NCBI GenBank assembly: GCA_963922205.1
Contig: CAWUHX010000152.1
Coordinates: 1-64,000 of the forward strand
DNA from: Romanomermis culicivorax
Lineage: Eukaryota > Nematoda > Enoplea > Mermithida > Mermithidae
DNA length: 64,000 bases
Direction of reading: 5' to 3'
The notes beneath the pieces were generated by a model. It ran no database searches, was not told the DNA's origin, and saw nothing but the letters and a program-made list of their open reading frames with translations. The translations under genes were made by a program, and so were the position numbers. This document shows positions 54,730 through 64,000 of the stretch, one piece after another (position 1 is the stretch's first letter; the number at the start of each line of letters is the position of its first letter).

Positions 54730-54975
54730 ACTGTCCTGGATATTATTGACCTATTGGATCATATTGATGAAAATGAAGAAATAGTACATCATATTCATCA
54801 CTTTCGGGGTAGGGCAAATCCATTTGAGGGCTACGATGACGTTACCTTTAAATCAAGATACAAATTGTCGAAAAATGGTGCCTGAGGCTTCATTACACTT
54901 CTCCAGGATCAATTAGAAACTTCTGGTCGAAATCATGCGATTCCTCCAGCACTTCAGCTTAATACAAAATCATAA
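54730..54975 (+). pseudogene. Harbinger (HARBI1-like) transposase N-terminal remnant
   Basis: The frame includes ANPFEGYDDVTFKSRYKLSK (about 54,817-54,876), the conserved NP-x-E-x-Y-x-x-x-x-F-x-x-R-Y-R/K-L-S-K entry motif of HARBI1-type transposases. After one in-frame TGA at 54,883 it reads LLQDQLETSGRNHAIPPALQ, the matching helix with R-N-H-A-I/L-x-P. It then stops at 54,975. The rest, with the three catalytic acidic residues, is missing. The protein would cut and join the transposon ends. Confidence 0.85.
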
Positions 54976-55460
54976 GTTTTATTCATGAAAATTAACTGCT
55001 CATCAAATGACTGTTCAAACTCAAAGATTACATACTGAAAAAAGCTGGCATTGTTAAAAAACCTTGTTGACATTGACCTTAATGTTTATTTTTTTCCTGT
55101 TATATCCTTTTTCATATTAAAAAACATGCTTGAGCTTATTCTGCCACCCTGTTACAAAAGTAACACGGTGATAACGTAAGTAACATGGTGGTAACACAGT
55201 GTTGGCTAACACAGACTTAACACGCTATTCTGAATACGAGGCGATACTTGACAAGGTGTTAGCTCGATCGCCGTGTTAGCCAACACGGTGTTAAGTCCTA
55301 ACACCGTGTAGACTTAACAGGCGATTGTGAATACGGGCCTAAGAGTTTAAGTTCTCGGGTAAGCGTGGGTGTTGGAAACACGTGCATTAAGGACAATCCC
55401 TGGACATCTCCTGCCTTCCCCATCAGCAGTCAAGCCCTGACATAAATCACAAATACAACA

Positions 55461-55944
55461 GACTCAAAAAGTTGGCTATATTTTTTAAAATTTATTTTAG
55501 TTCATTTTATTTCGATTTTGAAAAATGAGAATCCACCCCGAATTTCATACTATTTACATGCTCATCAAGTTATAGATTCTTTCAAACGATAAACCGATTT
55601 CCATATTTCTGCGAAACAAACCGACGAATGGAAGCGGTAAAAACTACTCAATGGTGCCGTACTATGAACAATGACGGTCCAAACACCGTGCCCGTAAAAT
55701 TGCATTGTCATCGGGTTTGAGCCGGCTTTTTGAGCTTCAAAGGTATTGATCAAAAACATGGCCAAGTTGATCAATAGTAGAAATGTTATCAATTCACGCC
55801 CTGAAATATAGTGATCAGGTTTTTTAGATCAAAATTATTCTCTAGAATTTTGAACTCGAATTTTTTTCTACTTTAATGACAGTAGAAAGAATGTGAAATT
55901 ATTTGCTAGGTCAGCCCTTTTACAAAGCTTTTACACTTTTTTTA
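55461..55944. other. Flank of copy 2, no feature
   Basis: AT-rich sequence right of the retroelement. A 75-codon minus-strand ORF at 55,565-55,792 has no recognisable domain. Confidence 0.4.
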
Positions 55945-56095
55945 CTTTTACAGCATCATTTCCATTTTTATTCGGACTTCCTTATCTCTTGATAACTTAT
56001 TTTCATCATCCTCTCGGTCATTGCTGGCGGTCAACAAGAATCTGCTGATAGTCAAGACCTCCGAACCCCCCACGTGTGTGTAGGGATGTCTACAC
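55945..56095 (+). repeat. Repeat family X, copy 2
   Basis: CAGCATCATTTCCATTTTTA, then a pyrimidine-rich stretch, then GGTCAACAAGAATCTGCTGA and CCCCCCACGTGTGTGTAGGG. Same layout and orientation as 12,232-12,400. Confidence 0.72.
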
Positions 56096-56285
56096 CTTTA
56101 AATGAATGACGTCTGATCCTTGGTGGTCAGGCCCACCTAAGAGTACTAAACCTTGTAGTACAGCAGCCAATCAAATTAAAACCTTCGGGTCTTATTTTTC
56201 AAGCCAGTTCCAGGTACAAAAAATTTTTCAATAGAAAGCAGCTTTTTGGCTATCTTGGCAACTTATGTCGAGTGATCAGAAAAAT

Positions 56286-57111
56286 ATTCCAAAAATGCCA
56301 CTGCATGCAAGTAGCATATTACGTATATTATGTTTGTGGTGAGGTCGTGATCATCCACTAAAAAGGGCGATATCTCAATTTCTGATCCACTCCACATAAA
56401 CCGCCCCTGAAATACATATTGTCGGTAAACTGTCGCATTAGACATATTTTAAATCTGAATGGTGTGTTCTTGCATTTTTTTCAATAAATTTGGTATTGCG
56501 ACATATTAATTGCATATTTAGTAAAAGAACTAGACATTGTCAATTCTTCCAGACCTGGGCTGTATATGTAAAATACTAATTTAATTTTGAAGATACTAAT
56601 CTTGAAATTCCAGAGTCGAAATCATATAATATTGATTCATGTGCCAAACCATGGTCAGTGTTTCCCACTACAACCATGGTCAGAGTTTCCCACTAAGACA
56701 ACTTACAGAAATTTCACGATGGTAATTTTTTTTCAGGCATGTATAATTCAGGCATGTACTAGAGGTTGCACACAAACTTTTATCCAAAATTATGGAAGGT
56801 TCATTAACCATTCAATGAATTTTTCCTTCATGACACTCTTTTACTCTTTTTAATGATTTAAAGGGTATAGAATTGATTTCTTGATCTACAGTAAGACTGC
56901 GTCTGTCAAAACTCCGAGCGCTGCATCGATCATTTCAAATTGAATAGAGTAAGATACAGTGGAGTATCCACACTTCCATAAGTAGTGAAAATTGATTATG
57001 CATTTATCATCAAATTTATTTATTGTAATGCACATCCAACTCTGATCACGACCTCACCACAAACACAGTATACGTAATATGCTACTTGCAAGCAGTGGCA
57101 TTTTTCGGAAA
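56286..57111. repeat. Foldback-type element with 68 bp inverted arms
   Basis: The arms 56,286-56,353 and 57,043-57,111 are inverted copies with about four differences. Each contains GTGGTGAGGTCGTGATCA or its complement and GCATATTACGTATA or its complement. About 690 bp lie between. No coding sequence is evident; a target duplication is not clear. Confidence 0.7.
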
Positions 57112-59640
57112 TACCTTCATTTTTAGTGTTTTTTCGAGAAAGCACTAAAATTGGAGCTTTTCTACGACAATCTTCCTTTCATTATACAGTACATAATCAA
57201 ACTTTTAATTTTGCAACTATGCATTGCTCAGTCGCATGGAGCCAAAAAGTTTTTCATCGAGAACGGAAGCTTCCTAGCGGGCGAACCTCACCACTAGTTT
57301 ATTCCTGAAATAAGCCGCAGGGCCTTTGTGCCACATAAATCAGTTTTCTGAACACGTTTCTAAACAAAAAAGCAACAACAATAGAAAACAAAAATCTCTC
57401 TGACATTAGTGGCAACTGGGAAAATGTTTTATCTCTCTTTTACTTGCTTAGGCAGTACACGATTTGAAATACTCAGATTTCATAAGACATTAATTAAAAA
57501 AATTGCAATCCTTATTAGATACATTTATAGATTTATTATGAAATTATTGAAAAAATTTAACAATTTTGAAATTCGAAAAAGTCCGTGCCCTGACACTTCA
57601 ACTGCGGCTCTGAACCACGCCACCACACAATCAATCGATAAGTGCGTTTAGTGACGCCAAACACTACAAATAACATGTATGGCACACTGACGAAGAAATT
57701 CGCCAATGGTGATGGCCTTTCTCACGAAGCACGAATCAAAGAGCAAAAAATGTTGCACCATCATATGGGGTTTCAAAAGCGCTTTTCATTGATGTCTGAC
57801 GTAGTCTGATCAGCTCAACAATATAGAACATGGAATGAAAGTCAAAAAATCAATTTTGTCGTCCGAAAATTGTCAAAACTTGGATGCATTTTAAGGATTA
57901 CTAACTGAGTATTGAAGATTCGAAGAAGTACCATACATCAATGGAAAGTCCATCCAATTTTCGAGCGCTCTTTTAAAGTAGATTTTTGATTATCGCCTTT
58001 GTTCGTAAAATATTCGCATTAGAAAGAAACTATACTACAAAAGCTCGGCACACCACATCCTTAACTTCAAATTTGAATAACTGACTACCGAAAAAGGTTA
58101 ATTATTTTATTTCCTATCAGCAAATAGAAAATTAAATGCTGAATTCAATGAAACAAGTTTTAGATTCATATGTTTAAATTGGCATATATTCCACGAAAAA
58201 AATTTTTTCAAAAAATATGGTCAAAATTTGCCAATAAATATGTTGTCGATAACGTAAATTTCAACAAAATGACATTTGAACTTCACATTCTAATGTACGT
58301 TTTTACGAGGAATCTAATGAGCATAATTACTTTTCAGTTTGACCAATCGTTCGTTAACCATCGAACTTTTTTCGAAATTTCGACGATGCATGAAAAATTA
58401 TCATTTTTTGCCTTTCGAATTAGGTCTCTCACGAACGACTAAAGCTAAAGCCATGAAAATTCATGAGGTTGATAAACTTTCATTTTTCTTCAATACGGTG
58501 TTTTATTTGACGAAAAATGTCCGAACTTAATTCAGATATAACGTCCGACATACAGCTTACTGTGAAAATAACGAATTTTCTGACATATGACTCTGCGGCG
58601 ATAACATAGTTAACAGTTTTCTCTCGACATGTGCCAGACAGATTGAAGATTTCATCGGTATCTACATTTTAAGCTAGATTAGACTTTTTGGGACCAATAT
58701 TGATGGAGCTACAGGCGGAAAAAGTATATTTTTGAAATCACTCGAAGTTTTGAGACGCTCTGTTCAACGCAAATAAAAAATGTTCAAAAAAAAGTAAATG
58801 AAGTACTTTTGAAGAGCTATCGAGTGGACCCTAAGCCATCTCCCATAAGCAGCTAGATGTTGTGTAAAATGAAATCACACTTTTTGATTTTTTTCTTCAG
58901 TGTAAAGTTAATAACTTGTAAATGTAAATTTTGATAGTTCAAACCATGTTATGGAAGTGTATTCAATTACCCGTCTAATGTTTTTTTTAATTCTCAAATC
59001 CTTTCCGTTCTTGAGAATTTTGAGTTCAAAGAAAACAAACTCACTTTTTCGTATAAACATAATGTGCTAGCGCGGCTGCTGCATGCTGCAGGATACAGAA
59101 AAAAATATTCACGTCTGTAAAAATGTTCCCAATAAACAAAGTTTACTTTTTTAGCAATTTAGCAAACCTCCCGTTTCTTTCATTGCAATGCATGACCATT
59201 ATGATGATCCAAAATCGCAACATATAACTTTTTCAAGGAGTTTCTTCGAAACAATGTTCACGCAAAAGTAAATCAGTTCAAGTTCAAAGTGTTGTTATTT
59301 CTAGTTCAGACTTTCAACGATTTTTAGTCTGGCTTTCTCAAAATATGTATTGTTCAAAGCCAAAATCATTGGTAATCTTCAACTCTCCTTAGTAAAGGTC
59401 CTGGCCATACTTCGTCGGATAGTGTCTGCCGGCGTCGGCCGGACGAAGCATAACAGGGCATCTTACTCTATCCGGCTTCATTATATGTGTTGATTAATGG
59501 GGCGGGGCTTAAACACAGAAAACTGAAAGATTTTCTTCAATGTCGGACAGCGTCGGACAAAAAATTTCAATTCGATCGAAATAGCAATTCGGATTTTCCC
59601 CGTCTTCACACAGAAACTTGCATAAATATGCAAAGTAATT
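57112..59640. other. No recognisable feature
   Basis: About 2.5 kb of AT-rich sequence with short ORFs only. A GC-rich imperfect inverted repeat, CTTCGTCGGATAGTG...CCGGACGAAG, is at 59,410-59,450. Confidence 0.45.
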
Positions 59641-59649
59641 GAAACTTAA

Positions 59650-60013
59650 GGCTCATTTATACCTGCCTTTTCCGACGCAACGTAAACGAACAAAAGGTAA
59701 ATTTTCGTTTCGTTCGGTTGAAGTAACCGTCATTCGTTTTCCGCAAAATTGCAGTATTTATACTTGCCTTTTCTGGCGGAACAGAACGGAAGCAGTCTTT
59801 CCAACCAATTAGTAAGTATAAAGTGCCATTTATACTTGCCTTTTCGACGGAACGGAATGCAATCGACGGCACGTAAGCGAAGGGAACGAAAGTTTTCGTT
59901 CGGTTCGGTTGGACGTTACGGTCGGTCGTTTTTTGCACAATTGCAGTTGTCTGAATCTTTCAAGCCGTTGATGGTCCGTTCCGTTCCGTCGAAGAAGCAA
60001 GTATAATTGGCCC
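59650..60013. mobile_element. MITE with TTAA target duplication (364 bp)
   Basis: The left end is GGCTCATTTATACCTGCCTT. The right end, read in reverse, is GGGCCAATTATACTTGCTTC. TTAA flanks both sides (59,646-59,649 and 60,014-60,017). Inside, end-like phrases (ATTTATACTTGCCTTTTC) recur at 59,755 and 59,827, so the element looks built from end duplications. TTAA suggests piggyBac-type or, read as TAA, Harbinger-type movement. Short ORFs here are spurious. Confidence 0.75.
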
Positions 60014-60194
60014 TTAACAATCTTCATCGATCGGACAGACGACGGAAAATATAACTGTAATCATCCGAAATCGACAGAACCGAAAAATTTCAATTGCGTC
60101 GTTCAAAAAATTTCTTTTGGAAATCGTCCGTCGGTATCCGAGTTCCAACAGAAAAAACTTTTATTTTCACGATTTGAGCGAATTTTGCATGTAG

Positions 60195-61185
60195 TAACAT
60201 TTTTTTAGCAAATTTAACTAGCTAAAGCTAATTATATTGTTTTCATGCGCAATTTTACTTCGGAATCACTGTTTTTCCCCGCCGGCCTTCCCCCAAATGA
60301 AGGGCTCTTCCACATTTTCCCCGAGCGTTTTTCGCTTAAAATACTCAAAGACGCTTTATTTAAGACATGATTTCTGAGAGGTTCTACTTTCCCTATGATA
60401 AGTTGAAAATTAATCATACCTCAAAATCAGATATTTTGGGCAGTTTTGTGCGCTGAGTTCCATGGAATCATCCGCTTTGCTTGTAAACGAAAATTCGCGC
60501 CGCCACAGGATGCCAAAGCTTGAAAATGGATGATTTTTTTGCATTTTTCAGTGGTCTTGCTAGCCAAGCGATATTTCGAGATCGGTTTGATATTATTTAA
60601 TGAATAGATATTCATTTTATAGAGGAGACAGTAAGCTCTCTTTTGGTGTATCATTTACAGTAAATAATTGCATATTACACTTTTTTTATAAAGTTTGGAG
60701 TGTCAAAAATGAGCCATCAAAGTTGAAAAAATTTTATTTATCGGCACTCCCGAGCACCTTCCCATCGGAAGCCGCAGAATTTTATTTTCCTATATTGTAG
60801 CCCATCCATTTTTACTGCTTTAGTTAAATTTTCATCAAAATTTTTGTACCGTTTTGGGAGCTGCACTGCTCTGAAGAAGGCATACTTATGAAAATTTCAT
60901 AGAAATCATTGAATTTACCAGGTAGCCCTTGTCTACCCTTTGTGACATATTTATTACCTATACTGTAGAATTATCAAATGACTATCAGACTATAGTTTGA
61001 TGTATTAATTGTTTCAAGAGCAAACATTTCACACTCTGCAAGAAAGTTTGAACAGTCACAAATTAGAAGCAAAATTGAAGAAAAATCCTGCTTAGAGGCA
61101 CTCCCGAGCACCTTCACCTACCATGCTGTAGAATTTTTTCTTTTTATTCTTTTGTTCATACATTCCTACAGTAGCTGTGAAAGCA
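60195..61185 (+). repeat. Dispersed repeat R1, copy c
   Basis: The longest copy. It has AAATGAAGGGCTCTTCCACA (60,295), TTTCCCTATGATAAGTTGAA (60,388), AGCCAAGCGATATTTCGAGA (60,562), and two units starting GCACTCCCGAGCACCTTC (about 60,744 and 61,090). It lies inverted to copy b at 1,990-2,790. The part at 60,270-60,390 is shared with R3. Confidence 0.72.
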
Positions 61186-61589
61186 GCATCACGATTCCAT
61201 TACCCCTTGAGGAGCTACCACACAGATCCAAAGAAAACAAAATCCTGAAAAATTGTTCAAAAATCAATAAATTTTTTAGTATTTTTGTGTTCTCTTGGAA
61301 TTGGTTCATTATCTCAATTCTGGAACCAGAAAATACATTAAAAAGCCATTAACCCATTTCATATGGGAGTTGCCATTTTGAACTTCAACTGCTACACTTT
61401 CATCTGGTGAAAAAGTTCATATTTTGAGAATGATGCAAAGCATGATCAATTAAAGAATTATAATGTTATACAAAATTTCCTTGAGGAGGGTAATGAAGAT
61501 CATTTAATGATGAGCCACAGCACTTCAATGTTACAAGGAAGTCTGTGTATGGGTTAGATTGTATCACTTTTTGAAGAACTGAATCAATT

Positions 61590-62109
61590 GACAGGCTTGT
61601 CAAGATGATCACGACTTTTGGTGCACCACTTGGCAAAAAATGGATTTCAAGCATTTTAGTCAAATTGAAAGATGGAAAGTTTTTCCTCAAAGGTGACCAC
61701 CGTTTACACATAAAACAAAGTTCATGTATTGCCAAACTTTGTTCTTCATTTGCATTGAGTCATCCAATAGATAAAGACTTACAGGGTTTATGCCAAGATC
61801 ACAATTATGATCTGCAAGATGACAACTGTCAGCAAATTAATGCTGTCATTGAAGAAATTAAACTGAAGCTAAATGATATGACTTTCAGTAATCATTTGGA
61901 CAGAGTAGAAAATGAATAATTAACTAAAGAAGATGCAAAGGATGTGCTGGAATGGCAGAAACATCAATTGAAATCCGTGCATCAGGACCTGGCTCGAACA
62001 GATTTATTTATTTAATTATTTTTTTTGAGTTGAGTGCTATACAAGCTTGGGGTGCTTATAAAATTGGCACTGGAAAGATTGTATCAGTTAATAAAATCAT
62101 TGTACCAGG
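61590..62109 (+). pseudogene. Degraded uncharacterised multi-copy gene, 5' part
   Basis: The frame 61,605-61,919 then, past a TAA, DVLEWQKHQLKSVHQDLART (about 61,940-61,999). The W-K-x-H-x-x-R-x-x-x-Q-D-x-A-R type of block recalls large uncharacterised proteins that are multicopy in cnidarians and some other invertebrates and that end in a CPEEGC finger; this is from memory. Such a finger-like remnant lies at 62,880. The gene is cut at 62,110 by a hAT-like insertion. The upstream limit is unclear. Confidence 0.45.
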
Positions 62110-62681
62110 CAGTGTTTTTTTTTGCACCAGCTGTTTTGCATGGTGCAAAAAAATCTCCAAAGAAGTTTGGCACGCCCAAAATTTTTTTGTACTATAAACA
62201 GAGGTTTTTTTTGCACATGACCCATTTGCACATGTACAAACAGCAGCCAATATTTCATTTGTACAATTACTTCCATGAAGCTTCATGAGTTGATTTTATG
62301 TTAAGAAAGGAATAATCGCTTCAAAAAGTTTAGAGAACTGACATATTGATCTTTCACGAAAAATGTTTCAAGGAAAAACTGTGAATCTTCATTAAATATC
62401 AAGATAATATTGAAGATTACCATTAAAACATGAGATAATACGTTTGGGATGATGAAAACTATTATACACTAAATGATAGGTGAAGGTAGACATTCTGAAA
62501 GCCAAGTCTGAGCTATGTAATACATATTAATGATTATTAAAGTTATAAACGGCGCCAAGTGCCGGAAAATTTTGAGATTTGGACCTACTAAAATGCACCG
62601 AAATGCTTCTTTTCTGTATGAAAACACCAATTTTTTCCCCCTTTAATAAATATTTTTTTGCACTGTGCAAAAAAAACACTG
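62110..62681. mobile_element. hAT-like non-autonomous element (572 bp) in the degraded gene
   Basis: The ends are CAGTGTTTTTTTTTGCAC and, read in reverse, CAGTGTTTTTTTTGCAC. The 8 bp duplication is GTACCAGG (62,102-62,109) / GTCCCAGG (62,682-62,689). It contains a 62,280-62,640 stretch of the R2 hairpin repeat (CGGCGCCAAGTGCCGG near 62,551) in the orientation of 25,900-26,340. So R2 was carried in by, or inserted into, this element. Confidence 0.82.
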
Positions 62682-62689
62682 GTCCCAGG

Positions 62690-63520
62690 ACTGGAAGCAC
62701 TGCTTGTGTATCATGAAAATCAGCTAGCTACATCAGCATTGCTAGTAAGCAATTTTTGTATTGAACTGATGATACCGTCAAAAGATACACAACAGAAATA
62801 CAACACTGAAATCTGAAAGAGAATGAAGATGCTGCAGAACCAGTCCAGGCTGATTTAAGCCAAGCCCATATGTTCAGTTGTCCAGAAGAAGGCTATATTA
62901 TGTCATTTGCAAGGCATGAAAACATGTAATGCTATCTCATAGCAGGCCAACATCAGTTGGCACCTCAGCATGTTAGCCTCGAGGATGCTGCAATACAAAG
63001 CTACAGCGACCGTTTGGAATCAGTTAGATTAACACTTGAGATGCCTGAGATGCAAGAAGCACTGCAAGGATTCTATGAAAATGAAATATCTGAACCAATA
63101 GCCAAAGGATGGTCATCAAGGAAGAATCGCTCTTGTTATCCATTGAAACCAAATCAAAGAGGCTTTCTCCTGTCAAAGTTTGAAGAGGGCATTGCTAGAT
63201 GAAAGAAGTTTGATTCCAACATTATTGCCCAAGAGATGGTATGTGGTAATATTTTCAGCAAGGATGATTTCCTGACGCCCCAGCAGGTATGTTTCTGGGC
63301 TCTAGAGGCAGCCCGCCAATGTAATGACATTGATACTTATTATGTCTAGCAAAATGTGGATGAAGTGTGTGAAGCTGAAGATGCATTGGAAGACCCTGCA
63401 TTCTATGATTCTCATTTGGAGTTTGGAAGTGATTTGCTGGCTAGTGACTGTTGTGATAAGTAATCACACATTGGCAAGAAATATGAACAGGTTTTCCTCA
63501 AAAGTGTTGGTCCTAAGGGG
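62690..63520 (+). pseudogene. Degraded uncharacterised multi-copy gene, 3' part
   Basis: MFSCPEEGYIMSFARHENM (62,871 on) resembles a C2H2-type CPEEGC finger, but the second Cys is Tyr and a stop follows. Then come SLEDAAIQSYSDRLESVRL, KGWSSRKNRSCYPLKPNQRG and FLLSKFEEGIA. After a stop at 63,200 come NIIAQEMVCGN and DDFLTPQQV. The order (finger, A-x-x-x-Y-x-x-x-L, KGW, F-L-x-x-x-F-x-x-G, FLT-x-Q-Q-V) fits the C-terminal region of the family described for the 5' part. No intact frame remains. Confidence 0.5.
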
Positions 63521-63639
63521 AACAAGTTAATAATCTAAGAATAATGGCTCACAGTTTTCTCTGTCAATAAGTGGCATGGATCACATGTTCTATAGTGCAG
63601 GATCACATGGTCTATAGTAATGACATATAAATCTGGAAC

Positions 63640-64000
63640 ATTTTCAGGGGGTGTATGACGATTTTTTTCGGGCCTGGGGGGTTCCCACAGTTTCAGGTAG
63701 GAGGGTTTACCTCCCTACTCTCCCTATGTGCATGTATGGTCAGCAAAAATCCATTGGAGTCAATCAAAATCTGCTGGGGGTCAATACCCCCCAAATCCCG
63801 CCACATGCATGTATTGCTATCATACATGCACGTTGGGGGGGGGGGTTGGGGTAATTTGATCCCCAGCAGATTTTTAATGACCCCCGACAGATTCTTGCTG
63901 ACTCCAAGCAGATTTGACTCTCCCGGCGATGATTGAGAAGATGATGAAAGAAAATGAGCGGGAGGGGAAAAAAAAGTCGTCATAAAAATGAAAATGATTC
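63640..64000 (-). repeat. Repeat family X, copy 3, with internal inverted arrangement
   Basis: Read on the minus strand from 64,000 it begins GAATCATTTTCATTTTTATG. The units AAGAATCTGTCGGGGGTCAT and AAAAATCTGCTGGGGATCAA follow, then a C run and GTGCATGTATGATAGC. A plus-strand copy of the unit (AAAATCTGCTGGGGGTCAAT, 63,763 on) sits to the left with ACATGCATGTATTGC, so two members face each other around 63,800-63,830. The element probably extends past the window. Confidence 0.7.

Larger units (their letters stand above)
53754..55339 (+). mobile_element. PIF/Harbinger element (1,586 bp) in the 3' LTR of copy 2
   Basis: The ends are inverted repeats, GGCCTGTATTCACAATCG and, read in reverse, GGCCCGTATTCACAATCG. 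The 3 bp duplication TAA lies at 53,751-53,753 and 55,340-55,342. TWA duplications and GG-starting ends are typical of PIF/Harbinger. A transposase N-terminal remnant inside confirms the family. Extra end-like copies near 54,490-54,640 and many GTGTTAG/CTAACAC words show internal rearrangement. The catalytic DDE region is absent. Confidence 0.92.
38619..55460 (+). mobile_element. LTR retrotransposon copy 2, complete in layout, with five inserted elements
   Basis: The order is 5' LTR, primer-binding site, gag, protease, RT/RNase H, integrase, spacer, ORF3, polypurine tract and 3' LTR. Subtracting the five insertions leaves roughly 13.7 kb, well above typical Ty3/gypsy lengths, mainly because of ORF3. 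All domains carry stops or frameshifts. Protein similarity to copy 1 is obvious throughout, but the two are clearly different subfamilies. Confidence 0.92.
53016..55460 (+). repeat. 3' LTR, copy 2, interrupted twice
   Basis: Pieces at 53,016-53,047, 53,475-53,753 and 55,340-55,460 total about 430 bp. It starts TGCTGTAGTGTG and ends CAAATACAACA. A Tc1/mariner-like MITE and a PIF/Harbinger element sit inside it. The sequence next to the end is GACTC. Confidence 0.85.

Noticed and set aside
59657-60006. Four overlapping ORFs with similar repeated peptides
   Set aside because: They are translations of the TTAA-flanked MITE and its internal end repeats.
1-64000. tRNA, rRNA, CRISPR array or bacterial operon
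   Set aside because: No cloverleaf, conserved rRNA block, regularly spaced repeat-spacer array or dense same-strand gene series was seen by eye; small RNA genes could still be missed without a covariance search.

Overview
The window looks like repeat-dense, AT-rich nuclear DNA from an invertebrate animal. I find no intact host gene, rRNA, tRNA or CRISPR. Nearly everything that can be identified is a transposable element, most of it broken. The style of the LTR-element proteins recalls predicted proteins of the mermithid nematode Romanomermis culicivorax; that is from memory, unverified, and I hold it only loosely. The first 24 bases match the common template-switch (SMART-type) library primer, so the left end is very probably a contig edge carrying adapter sequence.

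The backbone is two head-to-tail, diverged copies of one very large Ty3/gypsy-type LTR retrotransposon. Copy 1 covers about 4.0-10.46 kb and 31.18-38.39 kb. Copy 2 covers about 38.62-55.46 kb. Both have gag, aspartic protease, reverse transcriptase/RNase H and a DDE integrase with a GPY/F-like end. After pol comes a 450-600 bp non-coding stretch with a purine tract and a conserved pyrimidine-rich CAG, then about 5.4 kb of further coding sequence (ORF3) that matches no family I recognise, then a polypurine tract and the 3' LTR. Without later insertions the element would be about 14 kb. All reading frames carry stops and frameshifts in both copies.

Because the copies align, each serves as the empty-site control for insertions in the other. 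Copy 1 is split by a 20.7 kb insertion (10,464-31,174) with 32 bp terminal inverted repeats, a 4 bp target duplication and symmetric subterminal palindromes, but no recognisable transposase. It also carries a 615 bp solo LTR. Copy 2 carries a 313 bp probable solo LTR, a 764 bp insertion with a 7 bp duplication, a 427 bp Tc1/mariner-like MITE, and a PIF/Harbinger element with a transposase remnant that itself contains a hAT-like element.

Inside the 20.7 kb insertion is a mosaic of dispersed repeats: a family marked by GC-rich hairpins (GGCGC-loop-GCGCC), a large inverted duplication, and a MITE family with 8 bp target duplications that includes a 54 bp minimal member. The outer flanks (0-4 kb and 55.5-64 kb) hold a repeat present in opposite orientations on the two sides, several MITE-like elements, and a degraded multi-copy-type gene (61.6-63.5 kb) split by another hAT-like element.
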